In this document: positions 42,954 through 51,544 of the stretch, in pieces
Numbering within the stretch: the stretch's first letter is position 1
How the letters are laid out: every line of letters starts with the position of its first letter
Source: Terrimonas sp.
Lineage (GTDB): Bacteria > Bacteroidota > Bacteroidia > Chitinophagales > Chitinophagaceae
NCBI RefSeq assembly: GCF_003075435.1
Contig: NZ_QCZJ01000032.1
Span: 1-60,337 of the forward strand
DNA length: 60,337 bases
Reading direction: 5' to 3'
The notes under the pieces: model-generated
The model's input: the letters and a program-made list of their open reading frames with translations, nothing else
Database searches by the model: none
Told to the model about the DNA's origin: nothing
Translations under genes and position numbers: made by a program

Positions 42954-45900
42954 ATGTATTTAACGGCTCTTTGTCACTATCAGTGCATTAATATAAGTGC
43001 ATTGACCAAAACGGTGCGTATCATGAAATTGACTGCAATTTTATTATTGATTGGTTGTCTTCAGGTATCGGCCAACAGCCATTCACAAACCATTACTCTT
43101 TCGGAAAAAAATGCTCCTTTAAAAAAAATTTTCATGGAGATAAAGGCGCAGAGCGGGTACACTTTTGTGTACCGGGACGAATGGCTAAAGCTTGCTAAAA
43201 ATGTTGATTTAAATCTCCGGAATGTGAATATCAGACAGGCGCTGGACGCATGCTTCAAAGGACAGCCTTTAACCTATACAATTATTAAAACAGCCGTGGT
43301 CATACGTCTTCTTGAAAAAAAGGAGGTGCTGGACCAGACGGGTGATTCCTTAGATGCCCCGCCTCCTATTGACATAAAGGGCAGGGTAACGGATGCTGAA
43401 GGAAAGCCTTTGGAAGGAGTTTCGGTAACAGTTAAGGGTTCTGCATGGGGGACAAAGACAGATGCGTCAGGATATTTTGTTTTAAATGGGATAGAGGAGA
43501 AAAACGTATTGATCTTTTCAATTGTAGGCTATCAAAGCCAGGAAACTATAGTTGGCAAACAGGAGGAACTGAATATAAAACTTATTGTGGTGCAGGAAGT
43601 GCTGGATGATGTTGTTGTTATTGGATACGGCTCTGTAAGGAAAGCTGATTTGACCGGTGCTGTATCATCAGTTAAACAGAGTGATATAGGTAATGTGGTT
43701 ACTTCGGATGTTGGCAGCATGATACAGGGACGTGTTGCAGGTGTAAATGTTGTAAATGCAAACGGAGTTCCGGGAGCAGGAAGTAAAATACTGGTTCGCG
43801 GAACCGGAACTTTATATAATGCCGATCCTCTCTATATTATTGATGGTATGCCGGGCAGCTTCTCAGCCATCAATACTTATGATATAGAATCAATTGAAGT
43901 GTTAAAAGATGCCGCATCTACAGCTATTTATGGTGCCAGGGCCGCCAATGGGGTAGTATTAGTTACGACTAAAAAAGGGAAAACAGGCCCCTTAAGAGTT
44001 ACTTTAAATGCATATGCAGGCATAGCACAAACACCCAGAAAACTGCCAATGTTAAACGCAAGTCAATATATTGATTTGGCTGTAGAAACTGATCCTGCTT
44101 TCTGGTCAAAAGCAAAACGATTTATGCCTGTTAGTGATGGAGGATTGGGTTACACGGAAGAATGGGCACGTACTTCACGAAATGATATACAGAATGTTTT
44201 ATTTAAGAATGCACCTCAGCAGGAGTATCATATAAACTTAAGCGGTGGTTCGCCCAATATCAACTACAGTTTTTCCTTAAACTACAGAAACCAGGATGCT
44301 ATTATTAAAGGCTTCAACCATCAAAGATTAAACATACTCTCTAACATCGAGTATAAATACCGGAGCATCTTCAAAATCGGAAATAATATGAGCTATGCCC
44401 GAATTGAAGATAATGGTATTCCTTTTACAGGATATGCTGCTTCTTTAATGTCTGCTTTGAACTATGCGCCCTATATGGATTTATATGATGCGGATAATTC
44501 ATGGGGGTATTCACAAATGTCCAATGCCCTTGATGCCGGAAGCAGTTTTAACCCTTTACCCGAAATTTTTACCCGGCAACGAATAAGTAAAACAGGGGTA
44601 TTGCAGAACCAGGTGTATGGAGAAGTGAATATTTATGATGGACTACGATTCAGAAGCCAGTTGATTTACACACAAAGCTCTCCATTTTACCAGGAGTGGT
44701 ACCCAACCTATGCCCAGGGCGGGTTACAATATCCCGCACAGATAACAAAAAATATAAGCTGGTCACAATCCTCCACATGGGAAAATTATTTTTCCTATGA
44801 CAAGTCTTTAGGAAAGCATCACATTTCGGCAATGGCAGGGATGTCAGGCTCTAAAGCAACATTCAATAACTCCTATGGAATGGGAGGAATAGGAACCAGT
44901 TCTCCCGATCTTCCATGGGAAAACTATAATGTGTTAATGATATCTCAAACACCCACTTCCAGCGTAACAGGAGAAGCAGTAAGCCATTATGCTTATCTGT
45001 CTTATTTCGGTCGTATTAACTATTCCTTTTTGAACAGATACCTGCTAACGCTGAATTACAGGCAGGATGCTTCTCCTAATTTTGCACCAGAGAATCGTTG
45101 GGGACGTTTTCCTTCAGCAGCATTTGCCTGGAAAGTTAATGAAGAAGCTTTTTTCAGCAATATTCAACAAGTTAATCAGTTAAAACTAAGATTGAGCTGG
45201 GGACTCTCAGGCAATGACCGTATTCCCAATTATGGATATTTATCAACATTATTTAAAGGGTATAATTCGGCAGGATTTCCCAACGGAGTTGGCGCGGCTT
45301 TCGGGCTTCCTGGAACATGGATACAGGGAACTACTTCTAATGCTTTAGCTTCCGTAGGAATCAAATGGGAAGATTCTGAAGCATATAATATTGGCATTGA
45401 CCTCGGCATGTGGCAAAATAAGTTTACTGCATCTCTGGATCTTTATATTCGCAACACCAACAATATTCTTGTACAGGTGCCTATTAACCCCTCTGCAGGT
45501 ATTGATGTTGCTCCTTTTTCCAATGCAGCTTCTGTACGTAACAGAGGATTTGATTTATCTCTGGGATATAATGAGCATATCGGGAAAAATTTCAGGTTCA
45601 GCCTTTCCGGCGTAATTGGATATGTTACAAACAAGGTAACATCTCTTGGTACCGGTGAACCAATCTGGAATGCACCACTTGAATCAAGTGAATTCATTAC
45701 ACTCACTACTATTGACAATCCTATTGGCTCATTTTATGGATATAAAATGGATAAAGTGCTTTCTACTACCGCTGAGGCAGAAGTCTATAATACTAAATAT
45801 GGATTAAGTGCAGCCGCAGGTGATATTGCTTTTAAGGATATTGCAGGACCCAAAGATGCAGATGGTAAGCCTACAGGACCTGATGGAAAAATTGATGATA

Positions 45901-46436
45901 ATGACAGAACGTTCATAGGAAGCCCGATTCCTAAATTTAACTATGGCTTTAATATTAGTGCCTATTATAAAAAGTTTGACCTGAATATAGGAGGAACCGG
46001 TATTGCCGGGGTTCAGATATATGATTTCTTTTCTCACACCATTCGCACAACAGAACGATTAAAAAGATGGAGGCAGGAAGGAGATATTACTGATGTGCCA
46101 AGAGCCGTAAGTGGTGATAATAACAGGAATGGAAGGGTGTCGGACAGATTTGTAACAGATGGGAGCTTTTTGAAAATAAGAAATATCACATTGGGATATA
46201 CAATAATTCCCAAAGATTTCAGTGACTACATAGATAATTGCAGGATATATATTACGGTTCAAAACGCATTGTGTTTTACAGGGTATAAAAGCTTCGACCC
46301 TGAGTTAGGATCAATGAATGCTAATGGAGGAGGGAACGAGGCTAATTATAATCTTCAGAGAGGCATTGCTGGTCAGTATAACAATTTTCCTAATCCCAGA
46401 ATTTTTATGCTGGGTGTTAGCCTGTCATTTAAATAG
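42954..46436 (+). CDS. SusC/RagA-family TonB-dependent outer-membrane transporter with STN domain
   Basis: This protein imports oligosaccharides across the outer membrane, driven by TonB. After the signal peptide (best seen from an internal ATG at 43023, KLTAILLLIGCLQVSANSHSQ; the upstream ATG is also possible) comes a secretin/TonB short N-terminal (STN) domain at 46-118, which takes part in signalling to FecR. A CarboxypepD-reg-like domain is at 139-213. The TonB-box/plug start DDVVVIGYGSVRK is at 218-230, the plug contains ILVRGTGTLYNADPLYIIDGMPG, and the rest is a 22-strand barrel with a typical aromatic C-terminus (LGVSLSFK). At 1160 residues it is complete. susD follows by 58 bases. Confidence 0.97.
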   Translation: MYLTALCHYQCINISALTKTVRIMKLTAILLLIGCLQVSANSHSQTITLSEKNAPLKKIFMEIKAQSGYTFVYRDEWLKLAKNVDLNLRNVNIRQALDACFKGQPLTYTIIKTAVVIRLLEKKEVLDQTGDSLDAPPPIDIKGRVTDAEGKPLEGVSVTVKGSAWGTKTDASGYFVLNGIEEKNVLIFSIVGYQSQETIVGKQEELNIKLIVVQEVLDDVVVIGYGSVRKADLTGAVSSVKQSDIGNVVTSDVGSMIQGRVAGVNVVNANGVPGAGSKILVRGTGTLYNADPLYIIDGMPGSFSAINTYDIESIEVLKDAASTAIYGARAANGVVLVTTKKGKTGPLRVTLNAYAGIAQTPRKLPMLNASQYIDLAVETDPAFWSKAKRFMPVSDGGLGYTEEWARTSRNDIQNVLFKNAPQQEYHINLSGGSPNINYSFSLNYRNQDAIIKGFNHQRLNILSNIEYKYRSIFKIGNNMSYARIEDNGIPFTGYAASLMSALNYAPYMDLYDADNSWGYSQMSNALDAGSSFNPLPEIFTRQRISKTGVLQNQVYGEVNIYDGLRFRSQLIYTQSSPFYQEWYPTYAQGGLQYPAQITKNISWSQSSTWENYFSYDKSLGKHHISAMAGMSGSKATFNNSYGMGGIGTSSPDLPWENYNVLMISQTPTSSVTGEAVSHYAYLSYFGRINYSFLNRYLLTLNYRQDASPNFAPENRWGRFPSAAFAWKVNEEAFFSNIQQVNQLKLRLSWGLSGNDRIPNYGYLSTLFKGYNSAGFPNGVGAAFGLPGTWIQGTTSNALASVGIKWEDSEAYNIGIDLGMWQNKFTASLDLYIRNTNNILVQVPINPSAGIDVAPFSNAASVRNRGFDLSLGYNEHIGKNFRFSLSGVIGYVTNKVTSLGTGEPIWNAPLESSEFITLTTIDNPIGSFYGYKMDKVLSTTAEAEVYNTKYGLSAAAGDIAFKDIAGPKDADGKPTGPDGKIDDNDRTFIGSPIPKFNYGFNISAYYKKFDLNIGGTGIAGVQIYDFFSHTIRTTERLKRWRQEGDITDVPRAVSGDNNRNGRVSDRFVTDGSFLKIRNITLGYTIIPKDFSDYIDNCRIYITVQNALCFTGYKSFDPELGSMNANGGGNEANYNLQRGIAGQYNNFPNPRIFMLGVSLSFK

Positions 46437-46494
46437 CATATTTCAGAAACTGCTTACAAATAGCCAATTCATCAACTGAATCAAAATTATTTAT

Positions 46495-48111
46495 ATGTAT
46501 TTCTCAAGATTAATCAAAGTAAGAAACATACAGATAAAAAAAGTGTTGTTTGTTATTCTTGTATCTGTATTTTTTTCATGCTCAAAAGACATGGTAAACC
46601 TGAATGATCCGCAGAATTTTAATGAAGGCAATTATTTCTCAAATATGAACGAATGCCTTGAGTCGGTAGCGGCAGTTTATTCAAATCTTGTTGATCCAGG
46701 ACTTGATAAATATTTCTACCATGCTATTGATGCGCTGGGACAGGAAATGGCACTGCTCACCGGAACAGAACCTACTCAGCCTCAGTTCAACAATTATAAT
46801 GTTGACGCTAATAACCCGATTAATGCATGGATATGGAAGTCACTTTTTCGCCAGGTGTGGCGTGCTTCATTTGCTTTGGAAAAGATCGAAACATGGCAGC
46901 CTGTTATCGAATCAGAACAGCAGCAAAAGGAGTATATGATCGGAGAATGCAAATTTTTCAGAGCATGGAGTTATTATTATCTCACACAACTTTATGGCGA
47001 TGTTCCTATGCATCTTACAGCCAGTGATATTAAAACAAATCCGGCAAAAGCATTAACGCCTGTTGCTCAAATTGGTTCCACTATTATAGAACCCGAATTA
47101 CTGAGTGCTATACAAATGCTGCCGTCTAAATGGGAGAGTAAATATCTCGGGCGCATAACAAAAGGTGCTGCACAAACTTATCTTGCCAAATATTATATCG
47201 GTGCTGCTAAGTTTAATGAAGCTATTACCCAGTTAAATAATGTAATAGATGATGTAACTGCAGGATATACTTATTCTCCTGATTTTTATGGTATGTTTTC
47301 TAACGATGACAACCGCATTAATCCGGAGATTATAATGCAAACTATTCATGATGCCAGCGATGCGGCAAGTCTTTGGTTTTATTTTTTGATTGACCTGCAT
47401 GAGAAGTCCGGAAAGAATTCATACAACAACAAAATGAACTATTATTCACGAAATGACATGTGTGATTTTCCCCTCACTGATGCGGCTGTTTCAAATGCAA
47501 ATGCCAATCAGTTTGTATATACACTTAATGGAAGTGATTATATTGATCCGCGTGCTGCTATGACTTTTTATGGAGGAACAAATCCCGATGGAACAACGCT
47601 TGGCGCTACAACATATATTGGAGGCAATTGGCCTTATGCTCCCCACGAGGAAGGAAAATCAAATACCGGCTACATGCTTAAAAAGTATATGCCTTTTGAA
47701 AACGTGAGTGTAATTTCAAGCTTTGGGGGAAATGCCGGAGAAAATTCAACAGTCTGGACACGCTTAACTGATGTTAAATTGTTGCTTGCAGAAGCCAAAC
47801 TGTTCAGCAATGATATTCCGGGTAGCTTTAACCTCATTAATGAAGTAAGAACACGCCCTGCTGTTGCAGCTGAACCTTATACAAGCCAATTTACAAATGC
47901 CGATGATGCCTTTAAAGCATTGATGAAAGAGCGGTATGTAGAACTTTCCTGCGAACAGCATCACTGGTTTGACCTTCGTCGTTGGGATATGCTTGGCAAG
48001 ATTGATATGACCGCGCAAATTGCTGCGGAGTCTGGTAAAACAATGCCCGCCGCAGCAAAAACACTTCCCCTGCCACAAGGTGAAAAAGATACCAACCCAT
48101 TTATTGATTAA
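46495..48111 (+). CDS. SusD/RagB-family outer-membrane glycan-binding lipoprotein
   Basis: This surface lipoprotein forms a lid on SusC and captures the glycan. The lipoprotein signal ends in SVFFSCSKDMVNL (Cys near 29). The TPR-type SusD core is seen in FFRAWSYYYLTQLYGDVPM near 160 and ITKGAAQTYLAKYYI near 220. The C-terminal region has the typical LLLAEAKLFSN and ERYVELSCEQHHWFDLRRWDML, and ends in LPLPQGEKDTNPFID. The length of 538 is normal. The binding specificity cannot be read from the sequence. The gene lies between susC and a GxGYxYP-like gene, on the same strand. Confidence 0.96.
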   Translation: MYFSRLIKVRNIQIKKVLFVILVSVFFSCSKDMVNLNDPQNFNEGNYFSNMNECLESVAAVYSNLVDPGLDKYFYHAIDALGQEMALLTGTEPTQPQFNNYNVDANNPINAWIWKSLFRQVWRASFALEKIETWQPVIESEQQQKEYMIGECKFFRAWSYYYLTQLYGDVPMHLTASDIKTNPAKALTPVAQIGSTIIEPELLSAIQMLPSKWESKYLGRITKGAAQTYLAKYYIGAAKFNEAITQLNNVIDDVTAGYTYSPDFYGMFSNDDNRINPEIIMQTIHDASDAASLWFYFLIDLHEKSGKNSYNNKMNYYSRNDMCDFPLTDAAVSNANANQFVYTLNGSDYIDPRAAMTFYGGTNPDGTTLGATTYIGGNWPYAPHEEGKSNTGYMLKKYMPFENVSVISSFGGNAGENSTVWTRLTDVKLLLAEAKLFSNDIPGSFNLINEVRTRPAVAAEPYTSQFTNADDAFKALMKERYVELSCEQHHWFDLRRWDMLGKIDMTAQIAAESGKTMPAAAKTLPLPQGEKDTNPFID

Positions 48112-48178
48112 AAAATCTCTTAGAAAAAATAATTCAGTGCAAGCTAAAAATACATTCAACAAAAATCTCTTTGCAGGG

Positions 48179-49900
48179 ATGATCAAGCCTGTATGTATTT
48201 ATTTGATGAGTATGTTTCTTATCCTTGAGATTGCGTGTGAGAATAAGCGACATATATACATATACAACCTTATCCGGAAAGAAAACATTGAGAGGTATGA
48301 TGAGGCTATGCTTGTAGCCTGTTTACAGGGTATTGCCAACAGGCAAAAGCCTGTTGTATACGTAATCTCTGAAAATAATACCCAGCCGGAGTACTGGCTA
48401 AAAAAATTCAGTGCTGGAACTGGCTGGCTCCGTGATACAAAAGCAGATACCCTTAAAAGTATGGATGCATTGTTTGAACTTGTCAGGAGCAGGATTAATG
48501 GCGCTGTTATATGGGATCCCCATGTGCCCGCTACCATAAATGTAGCCACCACCATTGCCGGTGTAGAAAATGCGGTGGTATTAAGCCCTGAGTTTGCGGA
48601 AAAATACCTGGAAAAATGGGGTATTCCTGTTGTCAGGGACCTCAGGGGAATGTTTACCGGAAAGGAATCGGGCAGCGCAAAAAACGATGCCTACAGGTGG
48701 GCAATCAAAAACTACCTGAGCAAAGGACGTTGTTATATGCATCGTGTATTTCTTTCGGAGGATGCTTATTCCACAAGAGCCAAAGGCGATATAGGCTATG
48801 TAGTTACAAGGGATTGGGCTGTACACAAAGGTTCATTTGTGTTTGATCTTTCTCCCTGGGGGGATGAACAGCCCCAGGACGACCCGGAGCAGCCATTGGG
48901 TACGGACCTGGAAACGTATAAAATGATGCTGGGCGAGATATTACGACAAACCGATGGTAAAGAGATGACGGAAATAGCAGGTTTTTTCCCGTTTTCCAAA
49001 TACAGCAATATGCCCGATCACCCGAGCAGGCATGAAGCTGTTCCAACAGAGTGGGAGTCTGTTTTTTTAATGTCGCCTTATAACTGCTATCAGAATACGG
49101 CAGCAAGTTATTGCTTCAATCAGTCATTCCACAGCCAGGCACCGGTAAAAAAGCTGAAACAACATCGCCCATCTGTTGAAAAAAAATTAGAGAACAAAAC
49201 CTATATATGCATCCTGATGGCAGATTATGATTCCGCTACACCTTTGTACGAATTTTTATATAAGCACTGGGAGGATAAGCAAAGAGGGAAAATACCCTTC
49301 ATCTGGGGGATAAATCCAAATTTGATTGAAACATATCCTGATATAATAGAATACTTCTACAATACAGTCTCTGAAAATGATTATTTCGGTGCAGATGCCA
49401 GCGCCGCGGGATATATCAACCCCAACAGGATTTTACCGCAATACCTCCCATTGTTCATCAGGCACAATCAAAAGTTCTTTAATCAGCTCGATCTGACCAT
49501 AGCGCCGATGGTTTTAGACTGGGATGAGCCTGCCGACCAGGTAAAAGACGCCTATGCACAGTTTTCGCCCGATGGGTTTGCTACGATCATTTACGACTTT
49601 CATACGGAAACCGTAAAACATCCAAAGCCGGAAGTATGGAAGGGTATGCCGGTTATGGACCTGCATAACCATGCCAATGAATTCAAAAGCGTGGGAGAAG
49701 CCGCAAAAGCAATGTCAGGCGCCATTCCAACGGGTGAGGCAACGCCGGCATTTCATTTCTTCAGGATCGTATGGACTTCGCCTTCAAATGTAATTGCCGG
49801 TATAGAGGAGTTAAAGCGTATACGTCCCGACCTGGATATTGAAGTAACAGACCCTTATAATTTTTTTAACCTCTTTAAGGAATATTACAGCAATAAGTGA
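48179..49900 (+). CDS. GxGYxYP-like exported protein of the PUL
   Basis: The start at 48179 was chosen because the N-terminus (IKPVCIYLMSMFLILEIACENK) then forms a signal, possibly a lipoprotein one with Cys20; the frame is open further upstream, over the end of susD. The 573-residue protein resembles the GxGYxYP family, found in PULs and thought to bind or cleave sugars: an N-terminal NLIRKENIERYDEAMLVACLQGIANRQKP part, FVFDLSPWGDEQPQDD near 221, and the C-terminal motif region. That motif reads AAGYINP (409-415) instead of GxGYxYP, with the first Gly and the Tyr before Pro replaced. No catalytic residues can be assigned. It overlaps no other gene and precedes the CoA ligase by 62 bases. Confidence 0.8.
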   Translation: MIKPVCIYLMSMFLILEIACENKRHIYIYNLIRKENIERYDEAMLVACLQGIANRQKPVVYVISENNTQPEYWLKKFSAGTGWLRDTKADTLKSMDALFELVRSRINGAVIWDPHVPATINVATTIAGVENAVVLSPEFAEKYLEKWGIPVVRDLRGMFTGKESGSAKNDAYRWAIKNYLSKGRCYMHRVFLSEDAYSTRAKGDIGYVVTRDWAVHKGSFVFDLSPWGDEQPQDDPEQPLGTDLETYKMMLGEILRQTDGKEMTEIAGFFPFSKYSNMPDHPSRHEAVPTEWESVFLMSPYNCYQNTAASYCFNQSFHSQAPVKKLKQHRPSVEKKLENKTYICILMADYDSATPLYEFLYKHWEDKQRGKIPFIWGINPNLIETYPDIIEYFYNTVSENDYFGADASAAGYINPNRILPQYLPLFIRHNQKFFNQLDLTIAPMVLDWDEPADQVKDAYAQFSPDGFATIIYDFHTETVKHPKPEVWKGMPVMDLHNHANEFKSVGEAAKAMSGAIPTGEATPAFHFFRIVWTSPSNVIAGIEELKRIRPDLDIEVTDPYNFFNLFKEYYSNK

Positions 49901-49962
49901 TCAAACAGAAAACCTTATGCAAACCGCCAAATGAATGTTCAAACACAATATTATTTACTGTT

Positions 49963-51525
49963 ATGGAAATGCCTCTCACTCCGTTAGAATTTTCAAGACG
50001 CGCCCGGAAGCTGTATGCCGGCAGGGTAGCGGTGATTGATGGTGAGCTGAAGTATACCTACAGCCAGTTTTTTGATCGTTGCGATCGCTGGTCGTATGCA
50101 TTGCAACAAATGGGTATTGTGCGGGGAGACCGTGTAGCGTATATAGCTACCAATACACATGCCCAGTTGGAAGCATTTTATAGTGTTCCACAAACCGGGG
50201 CGATCCTGGTTCCTGTAAACTACAGGCTCTCCGCCGAAGAGTTTGCTTACATCATCAACCACAGCGGAGCGGTAGCTGTATGTGTACATAGCGATTACCT
50301 GACGGCAGTAGAAAACATAAAAGACCAGTTACCGGGTGTAAAGCATTTTATTGCACTGGAAGGAGAAAGAGAAGGATGGGTAAGCTATGAAAAACGCATA
50401 AAGCTATCGCGGGTAAAATATGCACCCGTAGACATTCAGGAGCAGGACCTGATTACCATCAACTATACCAGCGGCACAACAGCCCGACCCAAAGGCGTGA
50501 TGATCACGCACCGGAACGCCTATATGAATTCAATCGGCTCTCTTGTTCATTTTGATCTTTCTGTAAAAGAGCGCTACCTCTGGACCCTCCCTATGTTTCA
50601 TGCCAACGGGTGGACTTTTGTGTGGACCATCACGGCCTGTGGTGGCACGCATGTCTGCCTGAGAAAGACCGACGCCCAAAGCATTTTCCATTTCATTAAC
50701 CGGGAAAGCATAACCTTGTTTTGCGCAGCTCCCACGGTATTGATCAGTATTGTTAACGCGCCGGAAGGTTTGCGTAAGCAAGCTCCTGCAGGCATTCGTG
50801 TGATTACAGCGGGCGCCCCGCCTGCAGCGGCAACTATTGAGCGCATTGAAAATGAGCTGGGGTGGAATCTTATACAGGTATACGGGCTGACAGAAACGGC
50901 GCCTTTTATTTCTATTTGCGAACCACTTCCTGAACACTGCCATCTCACCCCATCTCAACTGGCTGTTATTAAAGCAAGGCAGGGGGTAGAGCTGATCACT
51001 TCCGGGGAACTGATGGTAATAGATGGAGAAGACAACGAAGTGCCGCACGATGGTAATACAATGGGAGAAATAGTAGCCAGGGGAAATGTAGTTATGAAAG
51101 GCTATTACAACGACCCGGAGGCTACCAACAAAGTGTTGGTAAATGGTTGGTTCCATACCGGGGATATGGCTGTAATACACCCTGATGGCTATATAGAGAT
51201 ACGGGACAGGGCAAAAGATATTATCATCAGCGGCGGTGAGAACATCTCTTCCGTAGAAGTAGAATCGGTTTTATTGCGCCATCCGTCTGTTAAAGAAGTG
51301 GCTATTGTAGGGATGCCGCATGAAAAGTGGGGACAGTCACCCCACGCTTTTGTGGTGCTGCACCAGGGATATTCCGTTACGGAAGACAATCTCAGGTCGT
51401 TTGTAGGGCAACACCTTGCATCTTTTAAAAAACCGCAGTGGGTAACTTTCGTTAAAGAGCTTCCTAAAACAGCTACCGGGAAGATACAGAAATATGTATT
51501 GCGGGGCGGACGATCTAATATTTAA
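49963..51525 (+). CDS. Acyl-CoA synthetase (AMP-forming, long/medium-chain or aryl acid type)
   Basis: This cytoplasmic ligase activates a carboxylic acid with ATP to the acyl adenylate and then the CoA thioester. ATG 49963 gives the usual start MEMPLTPLEF; the frame is open to a GTG at 49897 that overlaps the previous stop, so a longer form is possible. The P-loop YTSGTTARPKG is at 168-178, with QVYGLTETAPF near 305, GWFHTGDMAVIHPDGYIEI near 390, the hinge RDRAKDIIISGGENIS, and the catalytic Lys in LPKTATGKIQK near the end. At 520 residues it is full length. Its place inside a PUL is unusual and suggests that the acid comes from the glycan. The true acid is not known. Confidence 0.93.
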   Translation: MEMPLTPLEFSRRARKLYAGRVAVIDGELKYTYSQFFDRCDRWSYALQQMGIVRGDRVAYIATNTHAQLEAFYSVPQTGAILVPVNYRLSAEEFAYIINHSGAVAVCVHSDYLTAVENIKDQLPGVKHFIALEGEREGWVSYEKRIKLSRVKYAPVDIQEQDLITINYTSGTTARPKGVMITHRNAYMNSIGSLVHFDLSVKERYLWTLPMFHANGWTFVWTITACGGTHVCLRKTDAQSIFHFINRESITLFCAAPTVLISIVNAPEGLRKQAPAGIRVITAGAPPAAATIERIENELGWNLIQVYGLTETAPFISICEPLPEHCHLTPSQLAVIKARQGVELITSGELMVIDGEDNEVPHDGNTMGEIVARGNVVMKGYYNDPEATNKVLVNGWFHTGDMAVIHPDGYIEIRDRAKDIIISGGENISSVEVESVLLRHPSVKEVAIVGMPHEKWGQSPHAFVVLHQGYSVTEDNLRSFVGQHLASFKKPQWVTFVKELPKTATGKIQKYVLRGGRSNI

Positions 51526-51544
51526 TCACAACAACAGGAATGAT

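Noticed and set aside
48020-48178. N-terminal extension of the GxGYxYP-like protein overlapping susD
   Set aside because: It would overlap the susD 3' end by about 90 bases and place the signal peptide inside the protein; ATG 48179 is better.
50530-51180. 216-codon open frame on the minus strand inside the CoA ligase
   Set aside because: It is antisense to a clearly coding region with strong motifs; the His/Arg/Tyr-rich translation is typical of a shadow frame.
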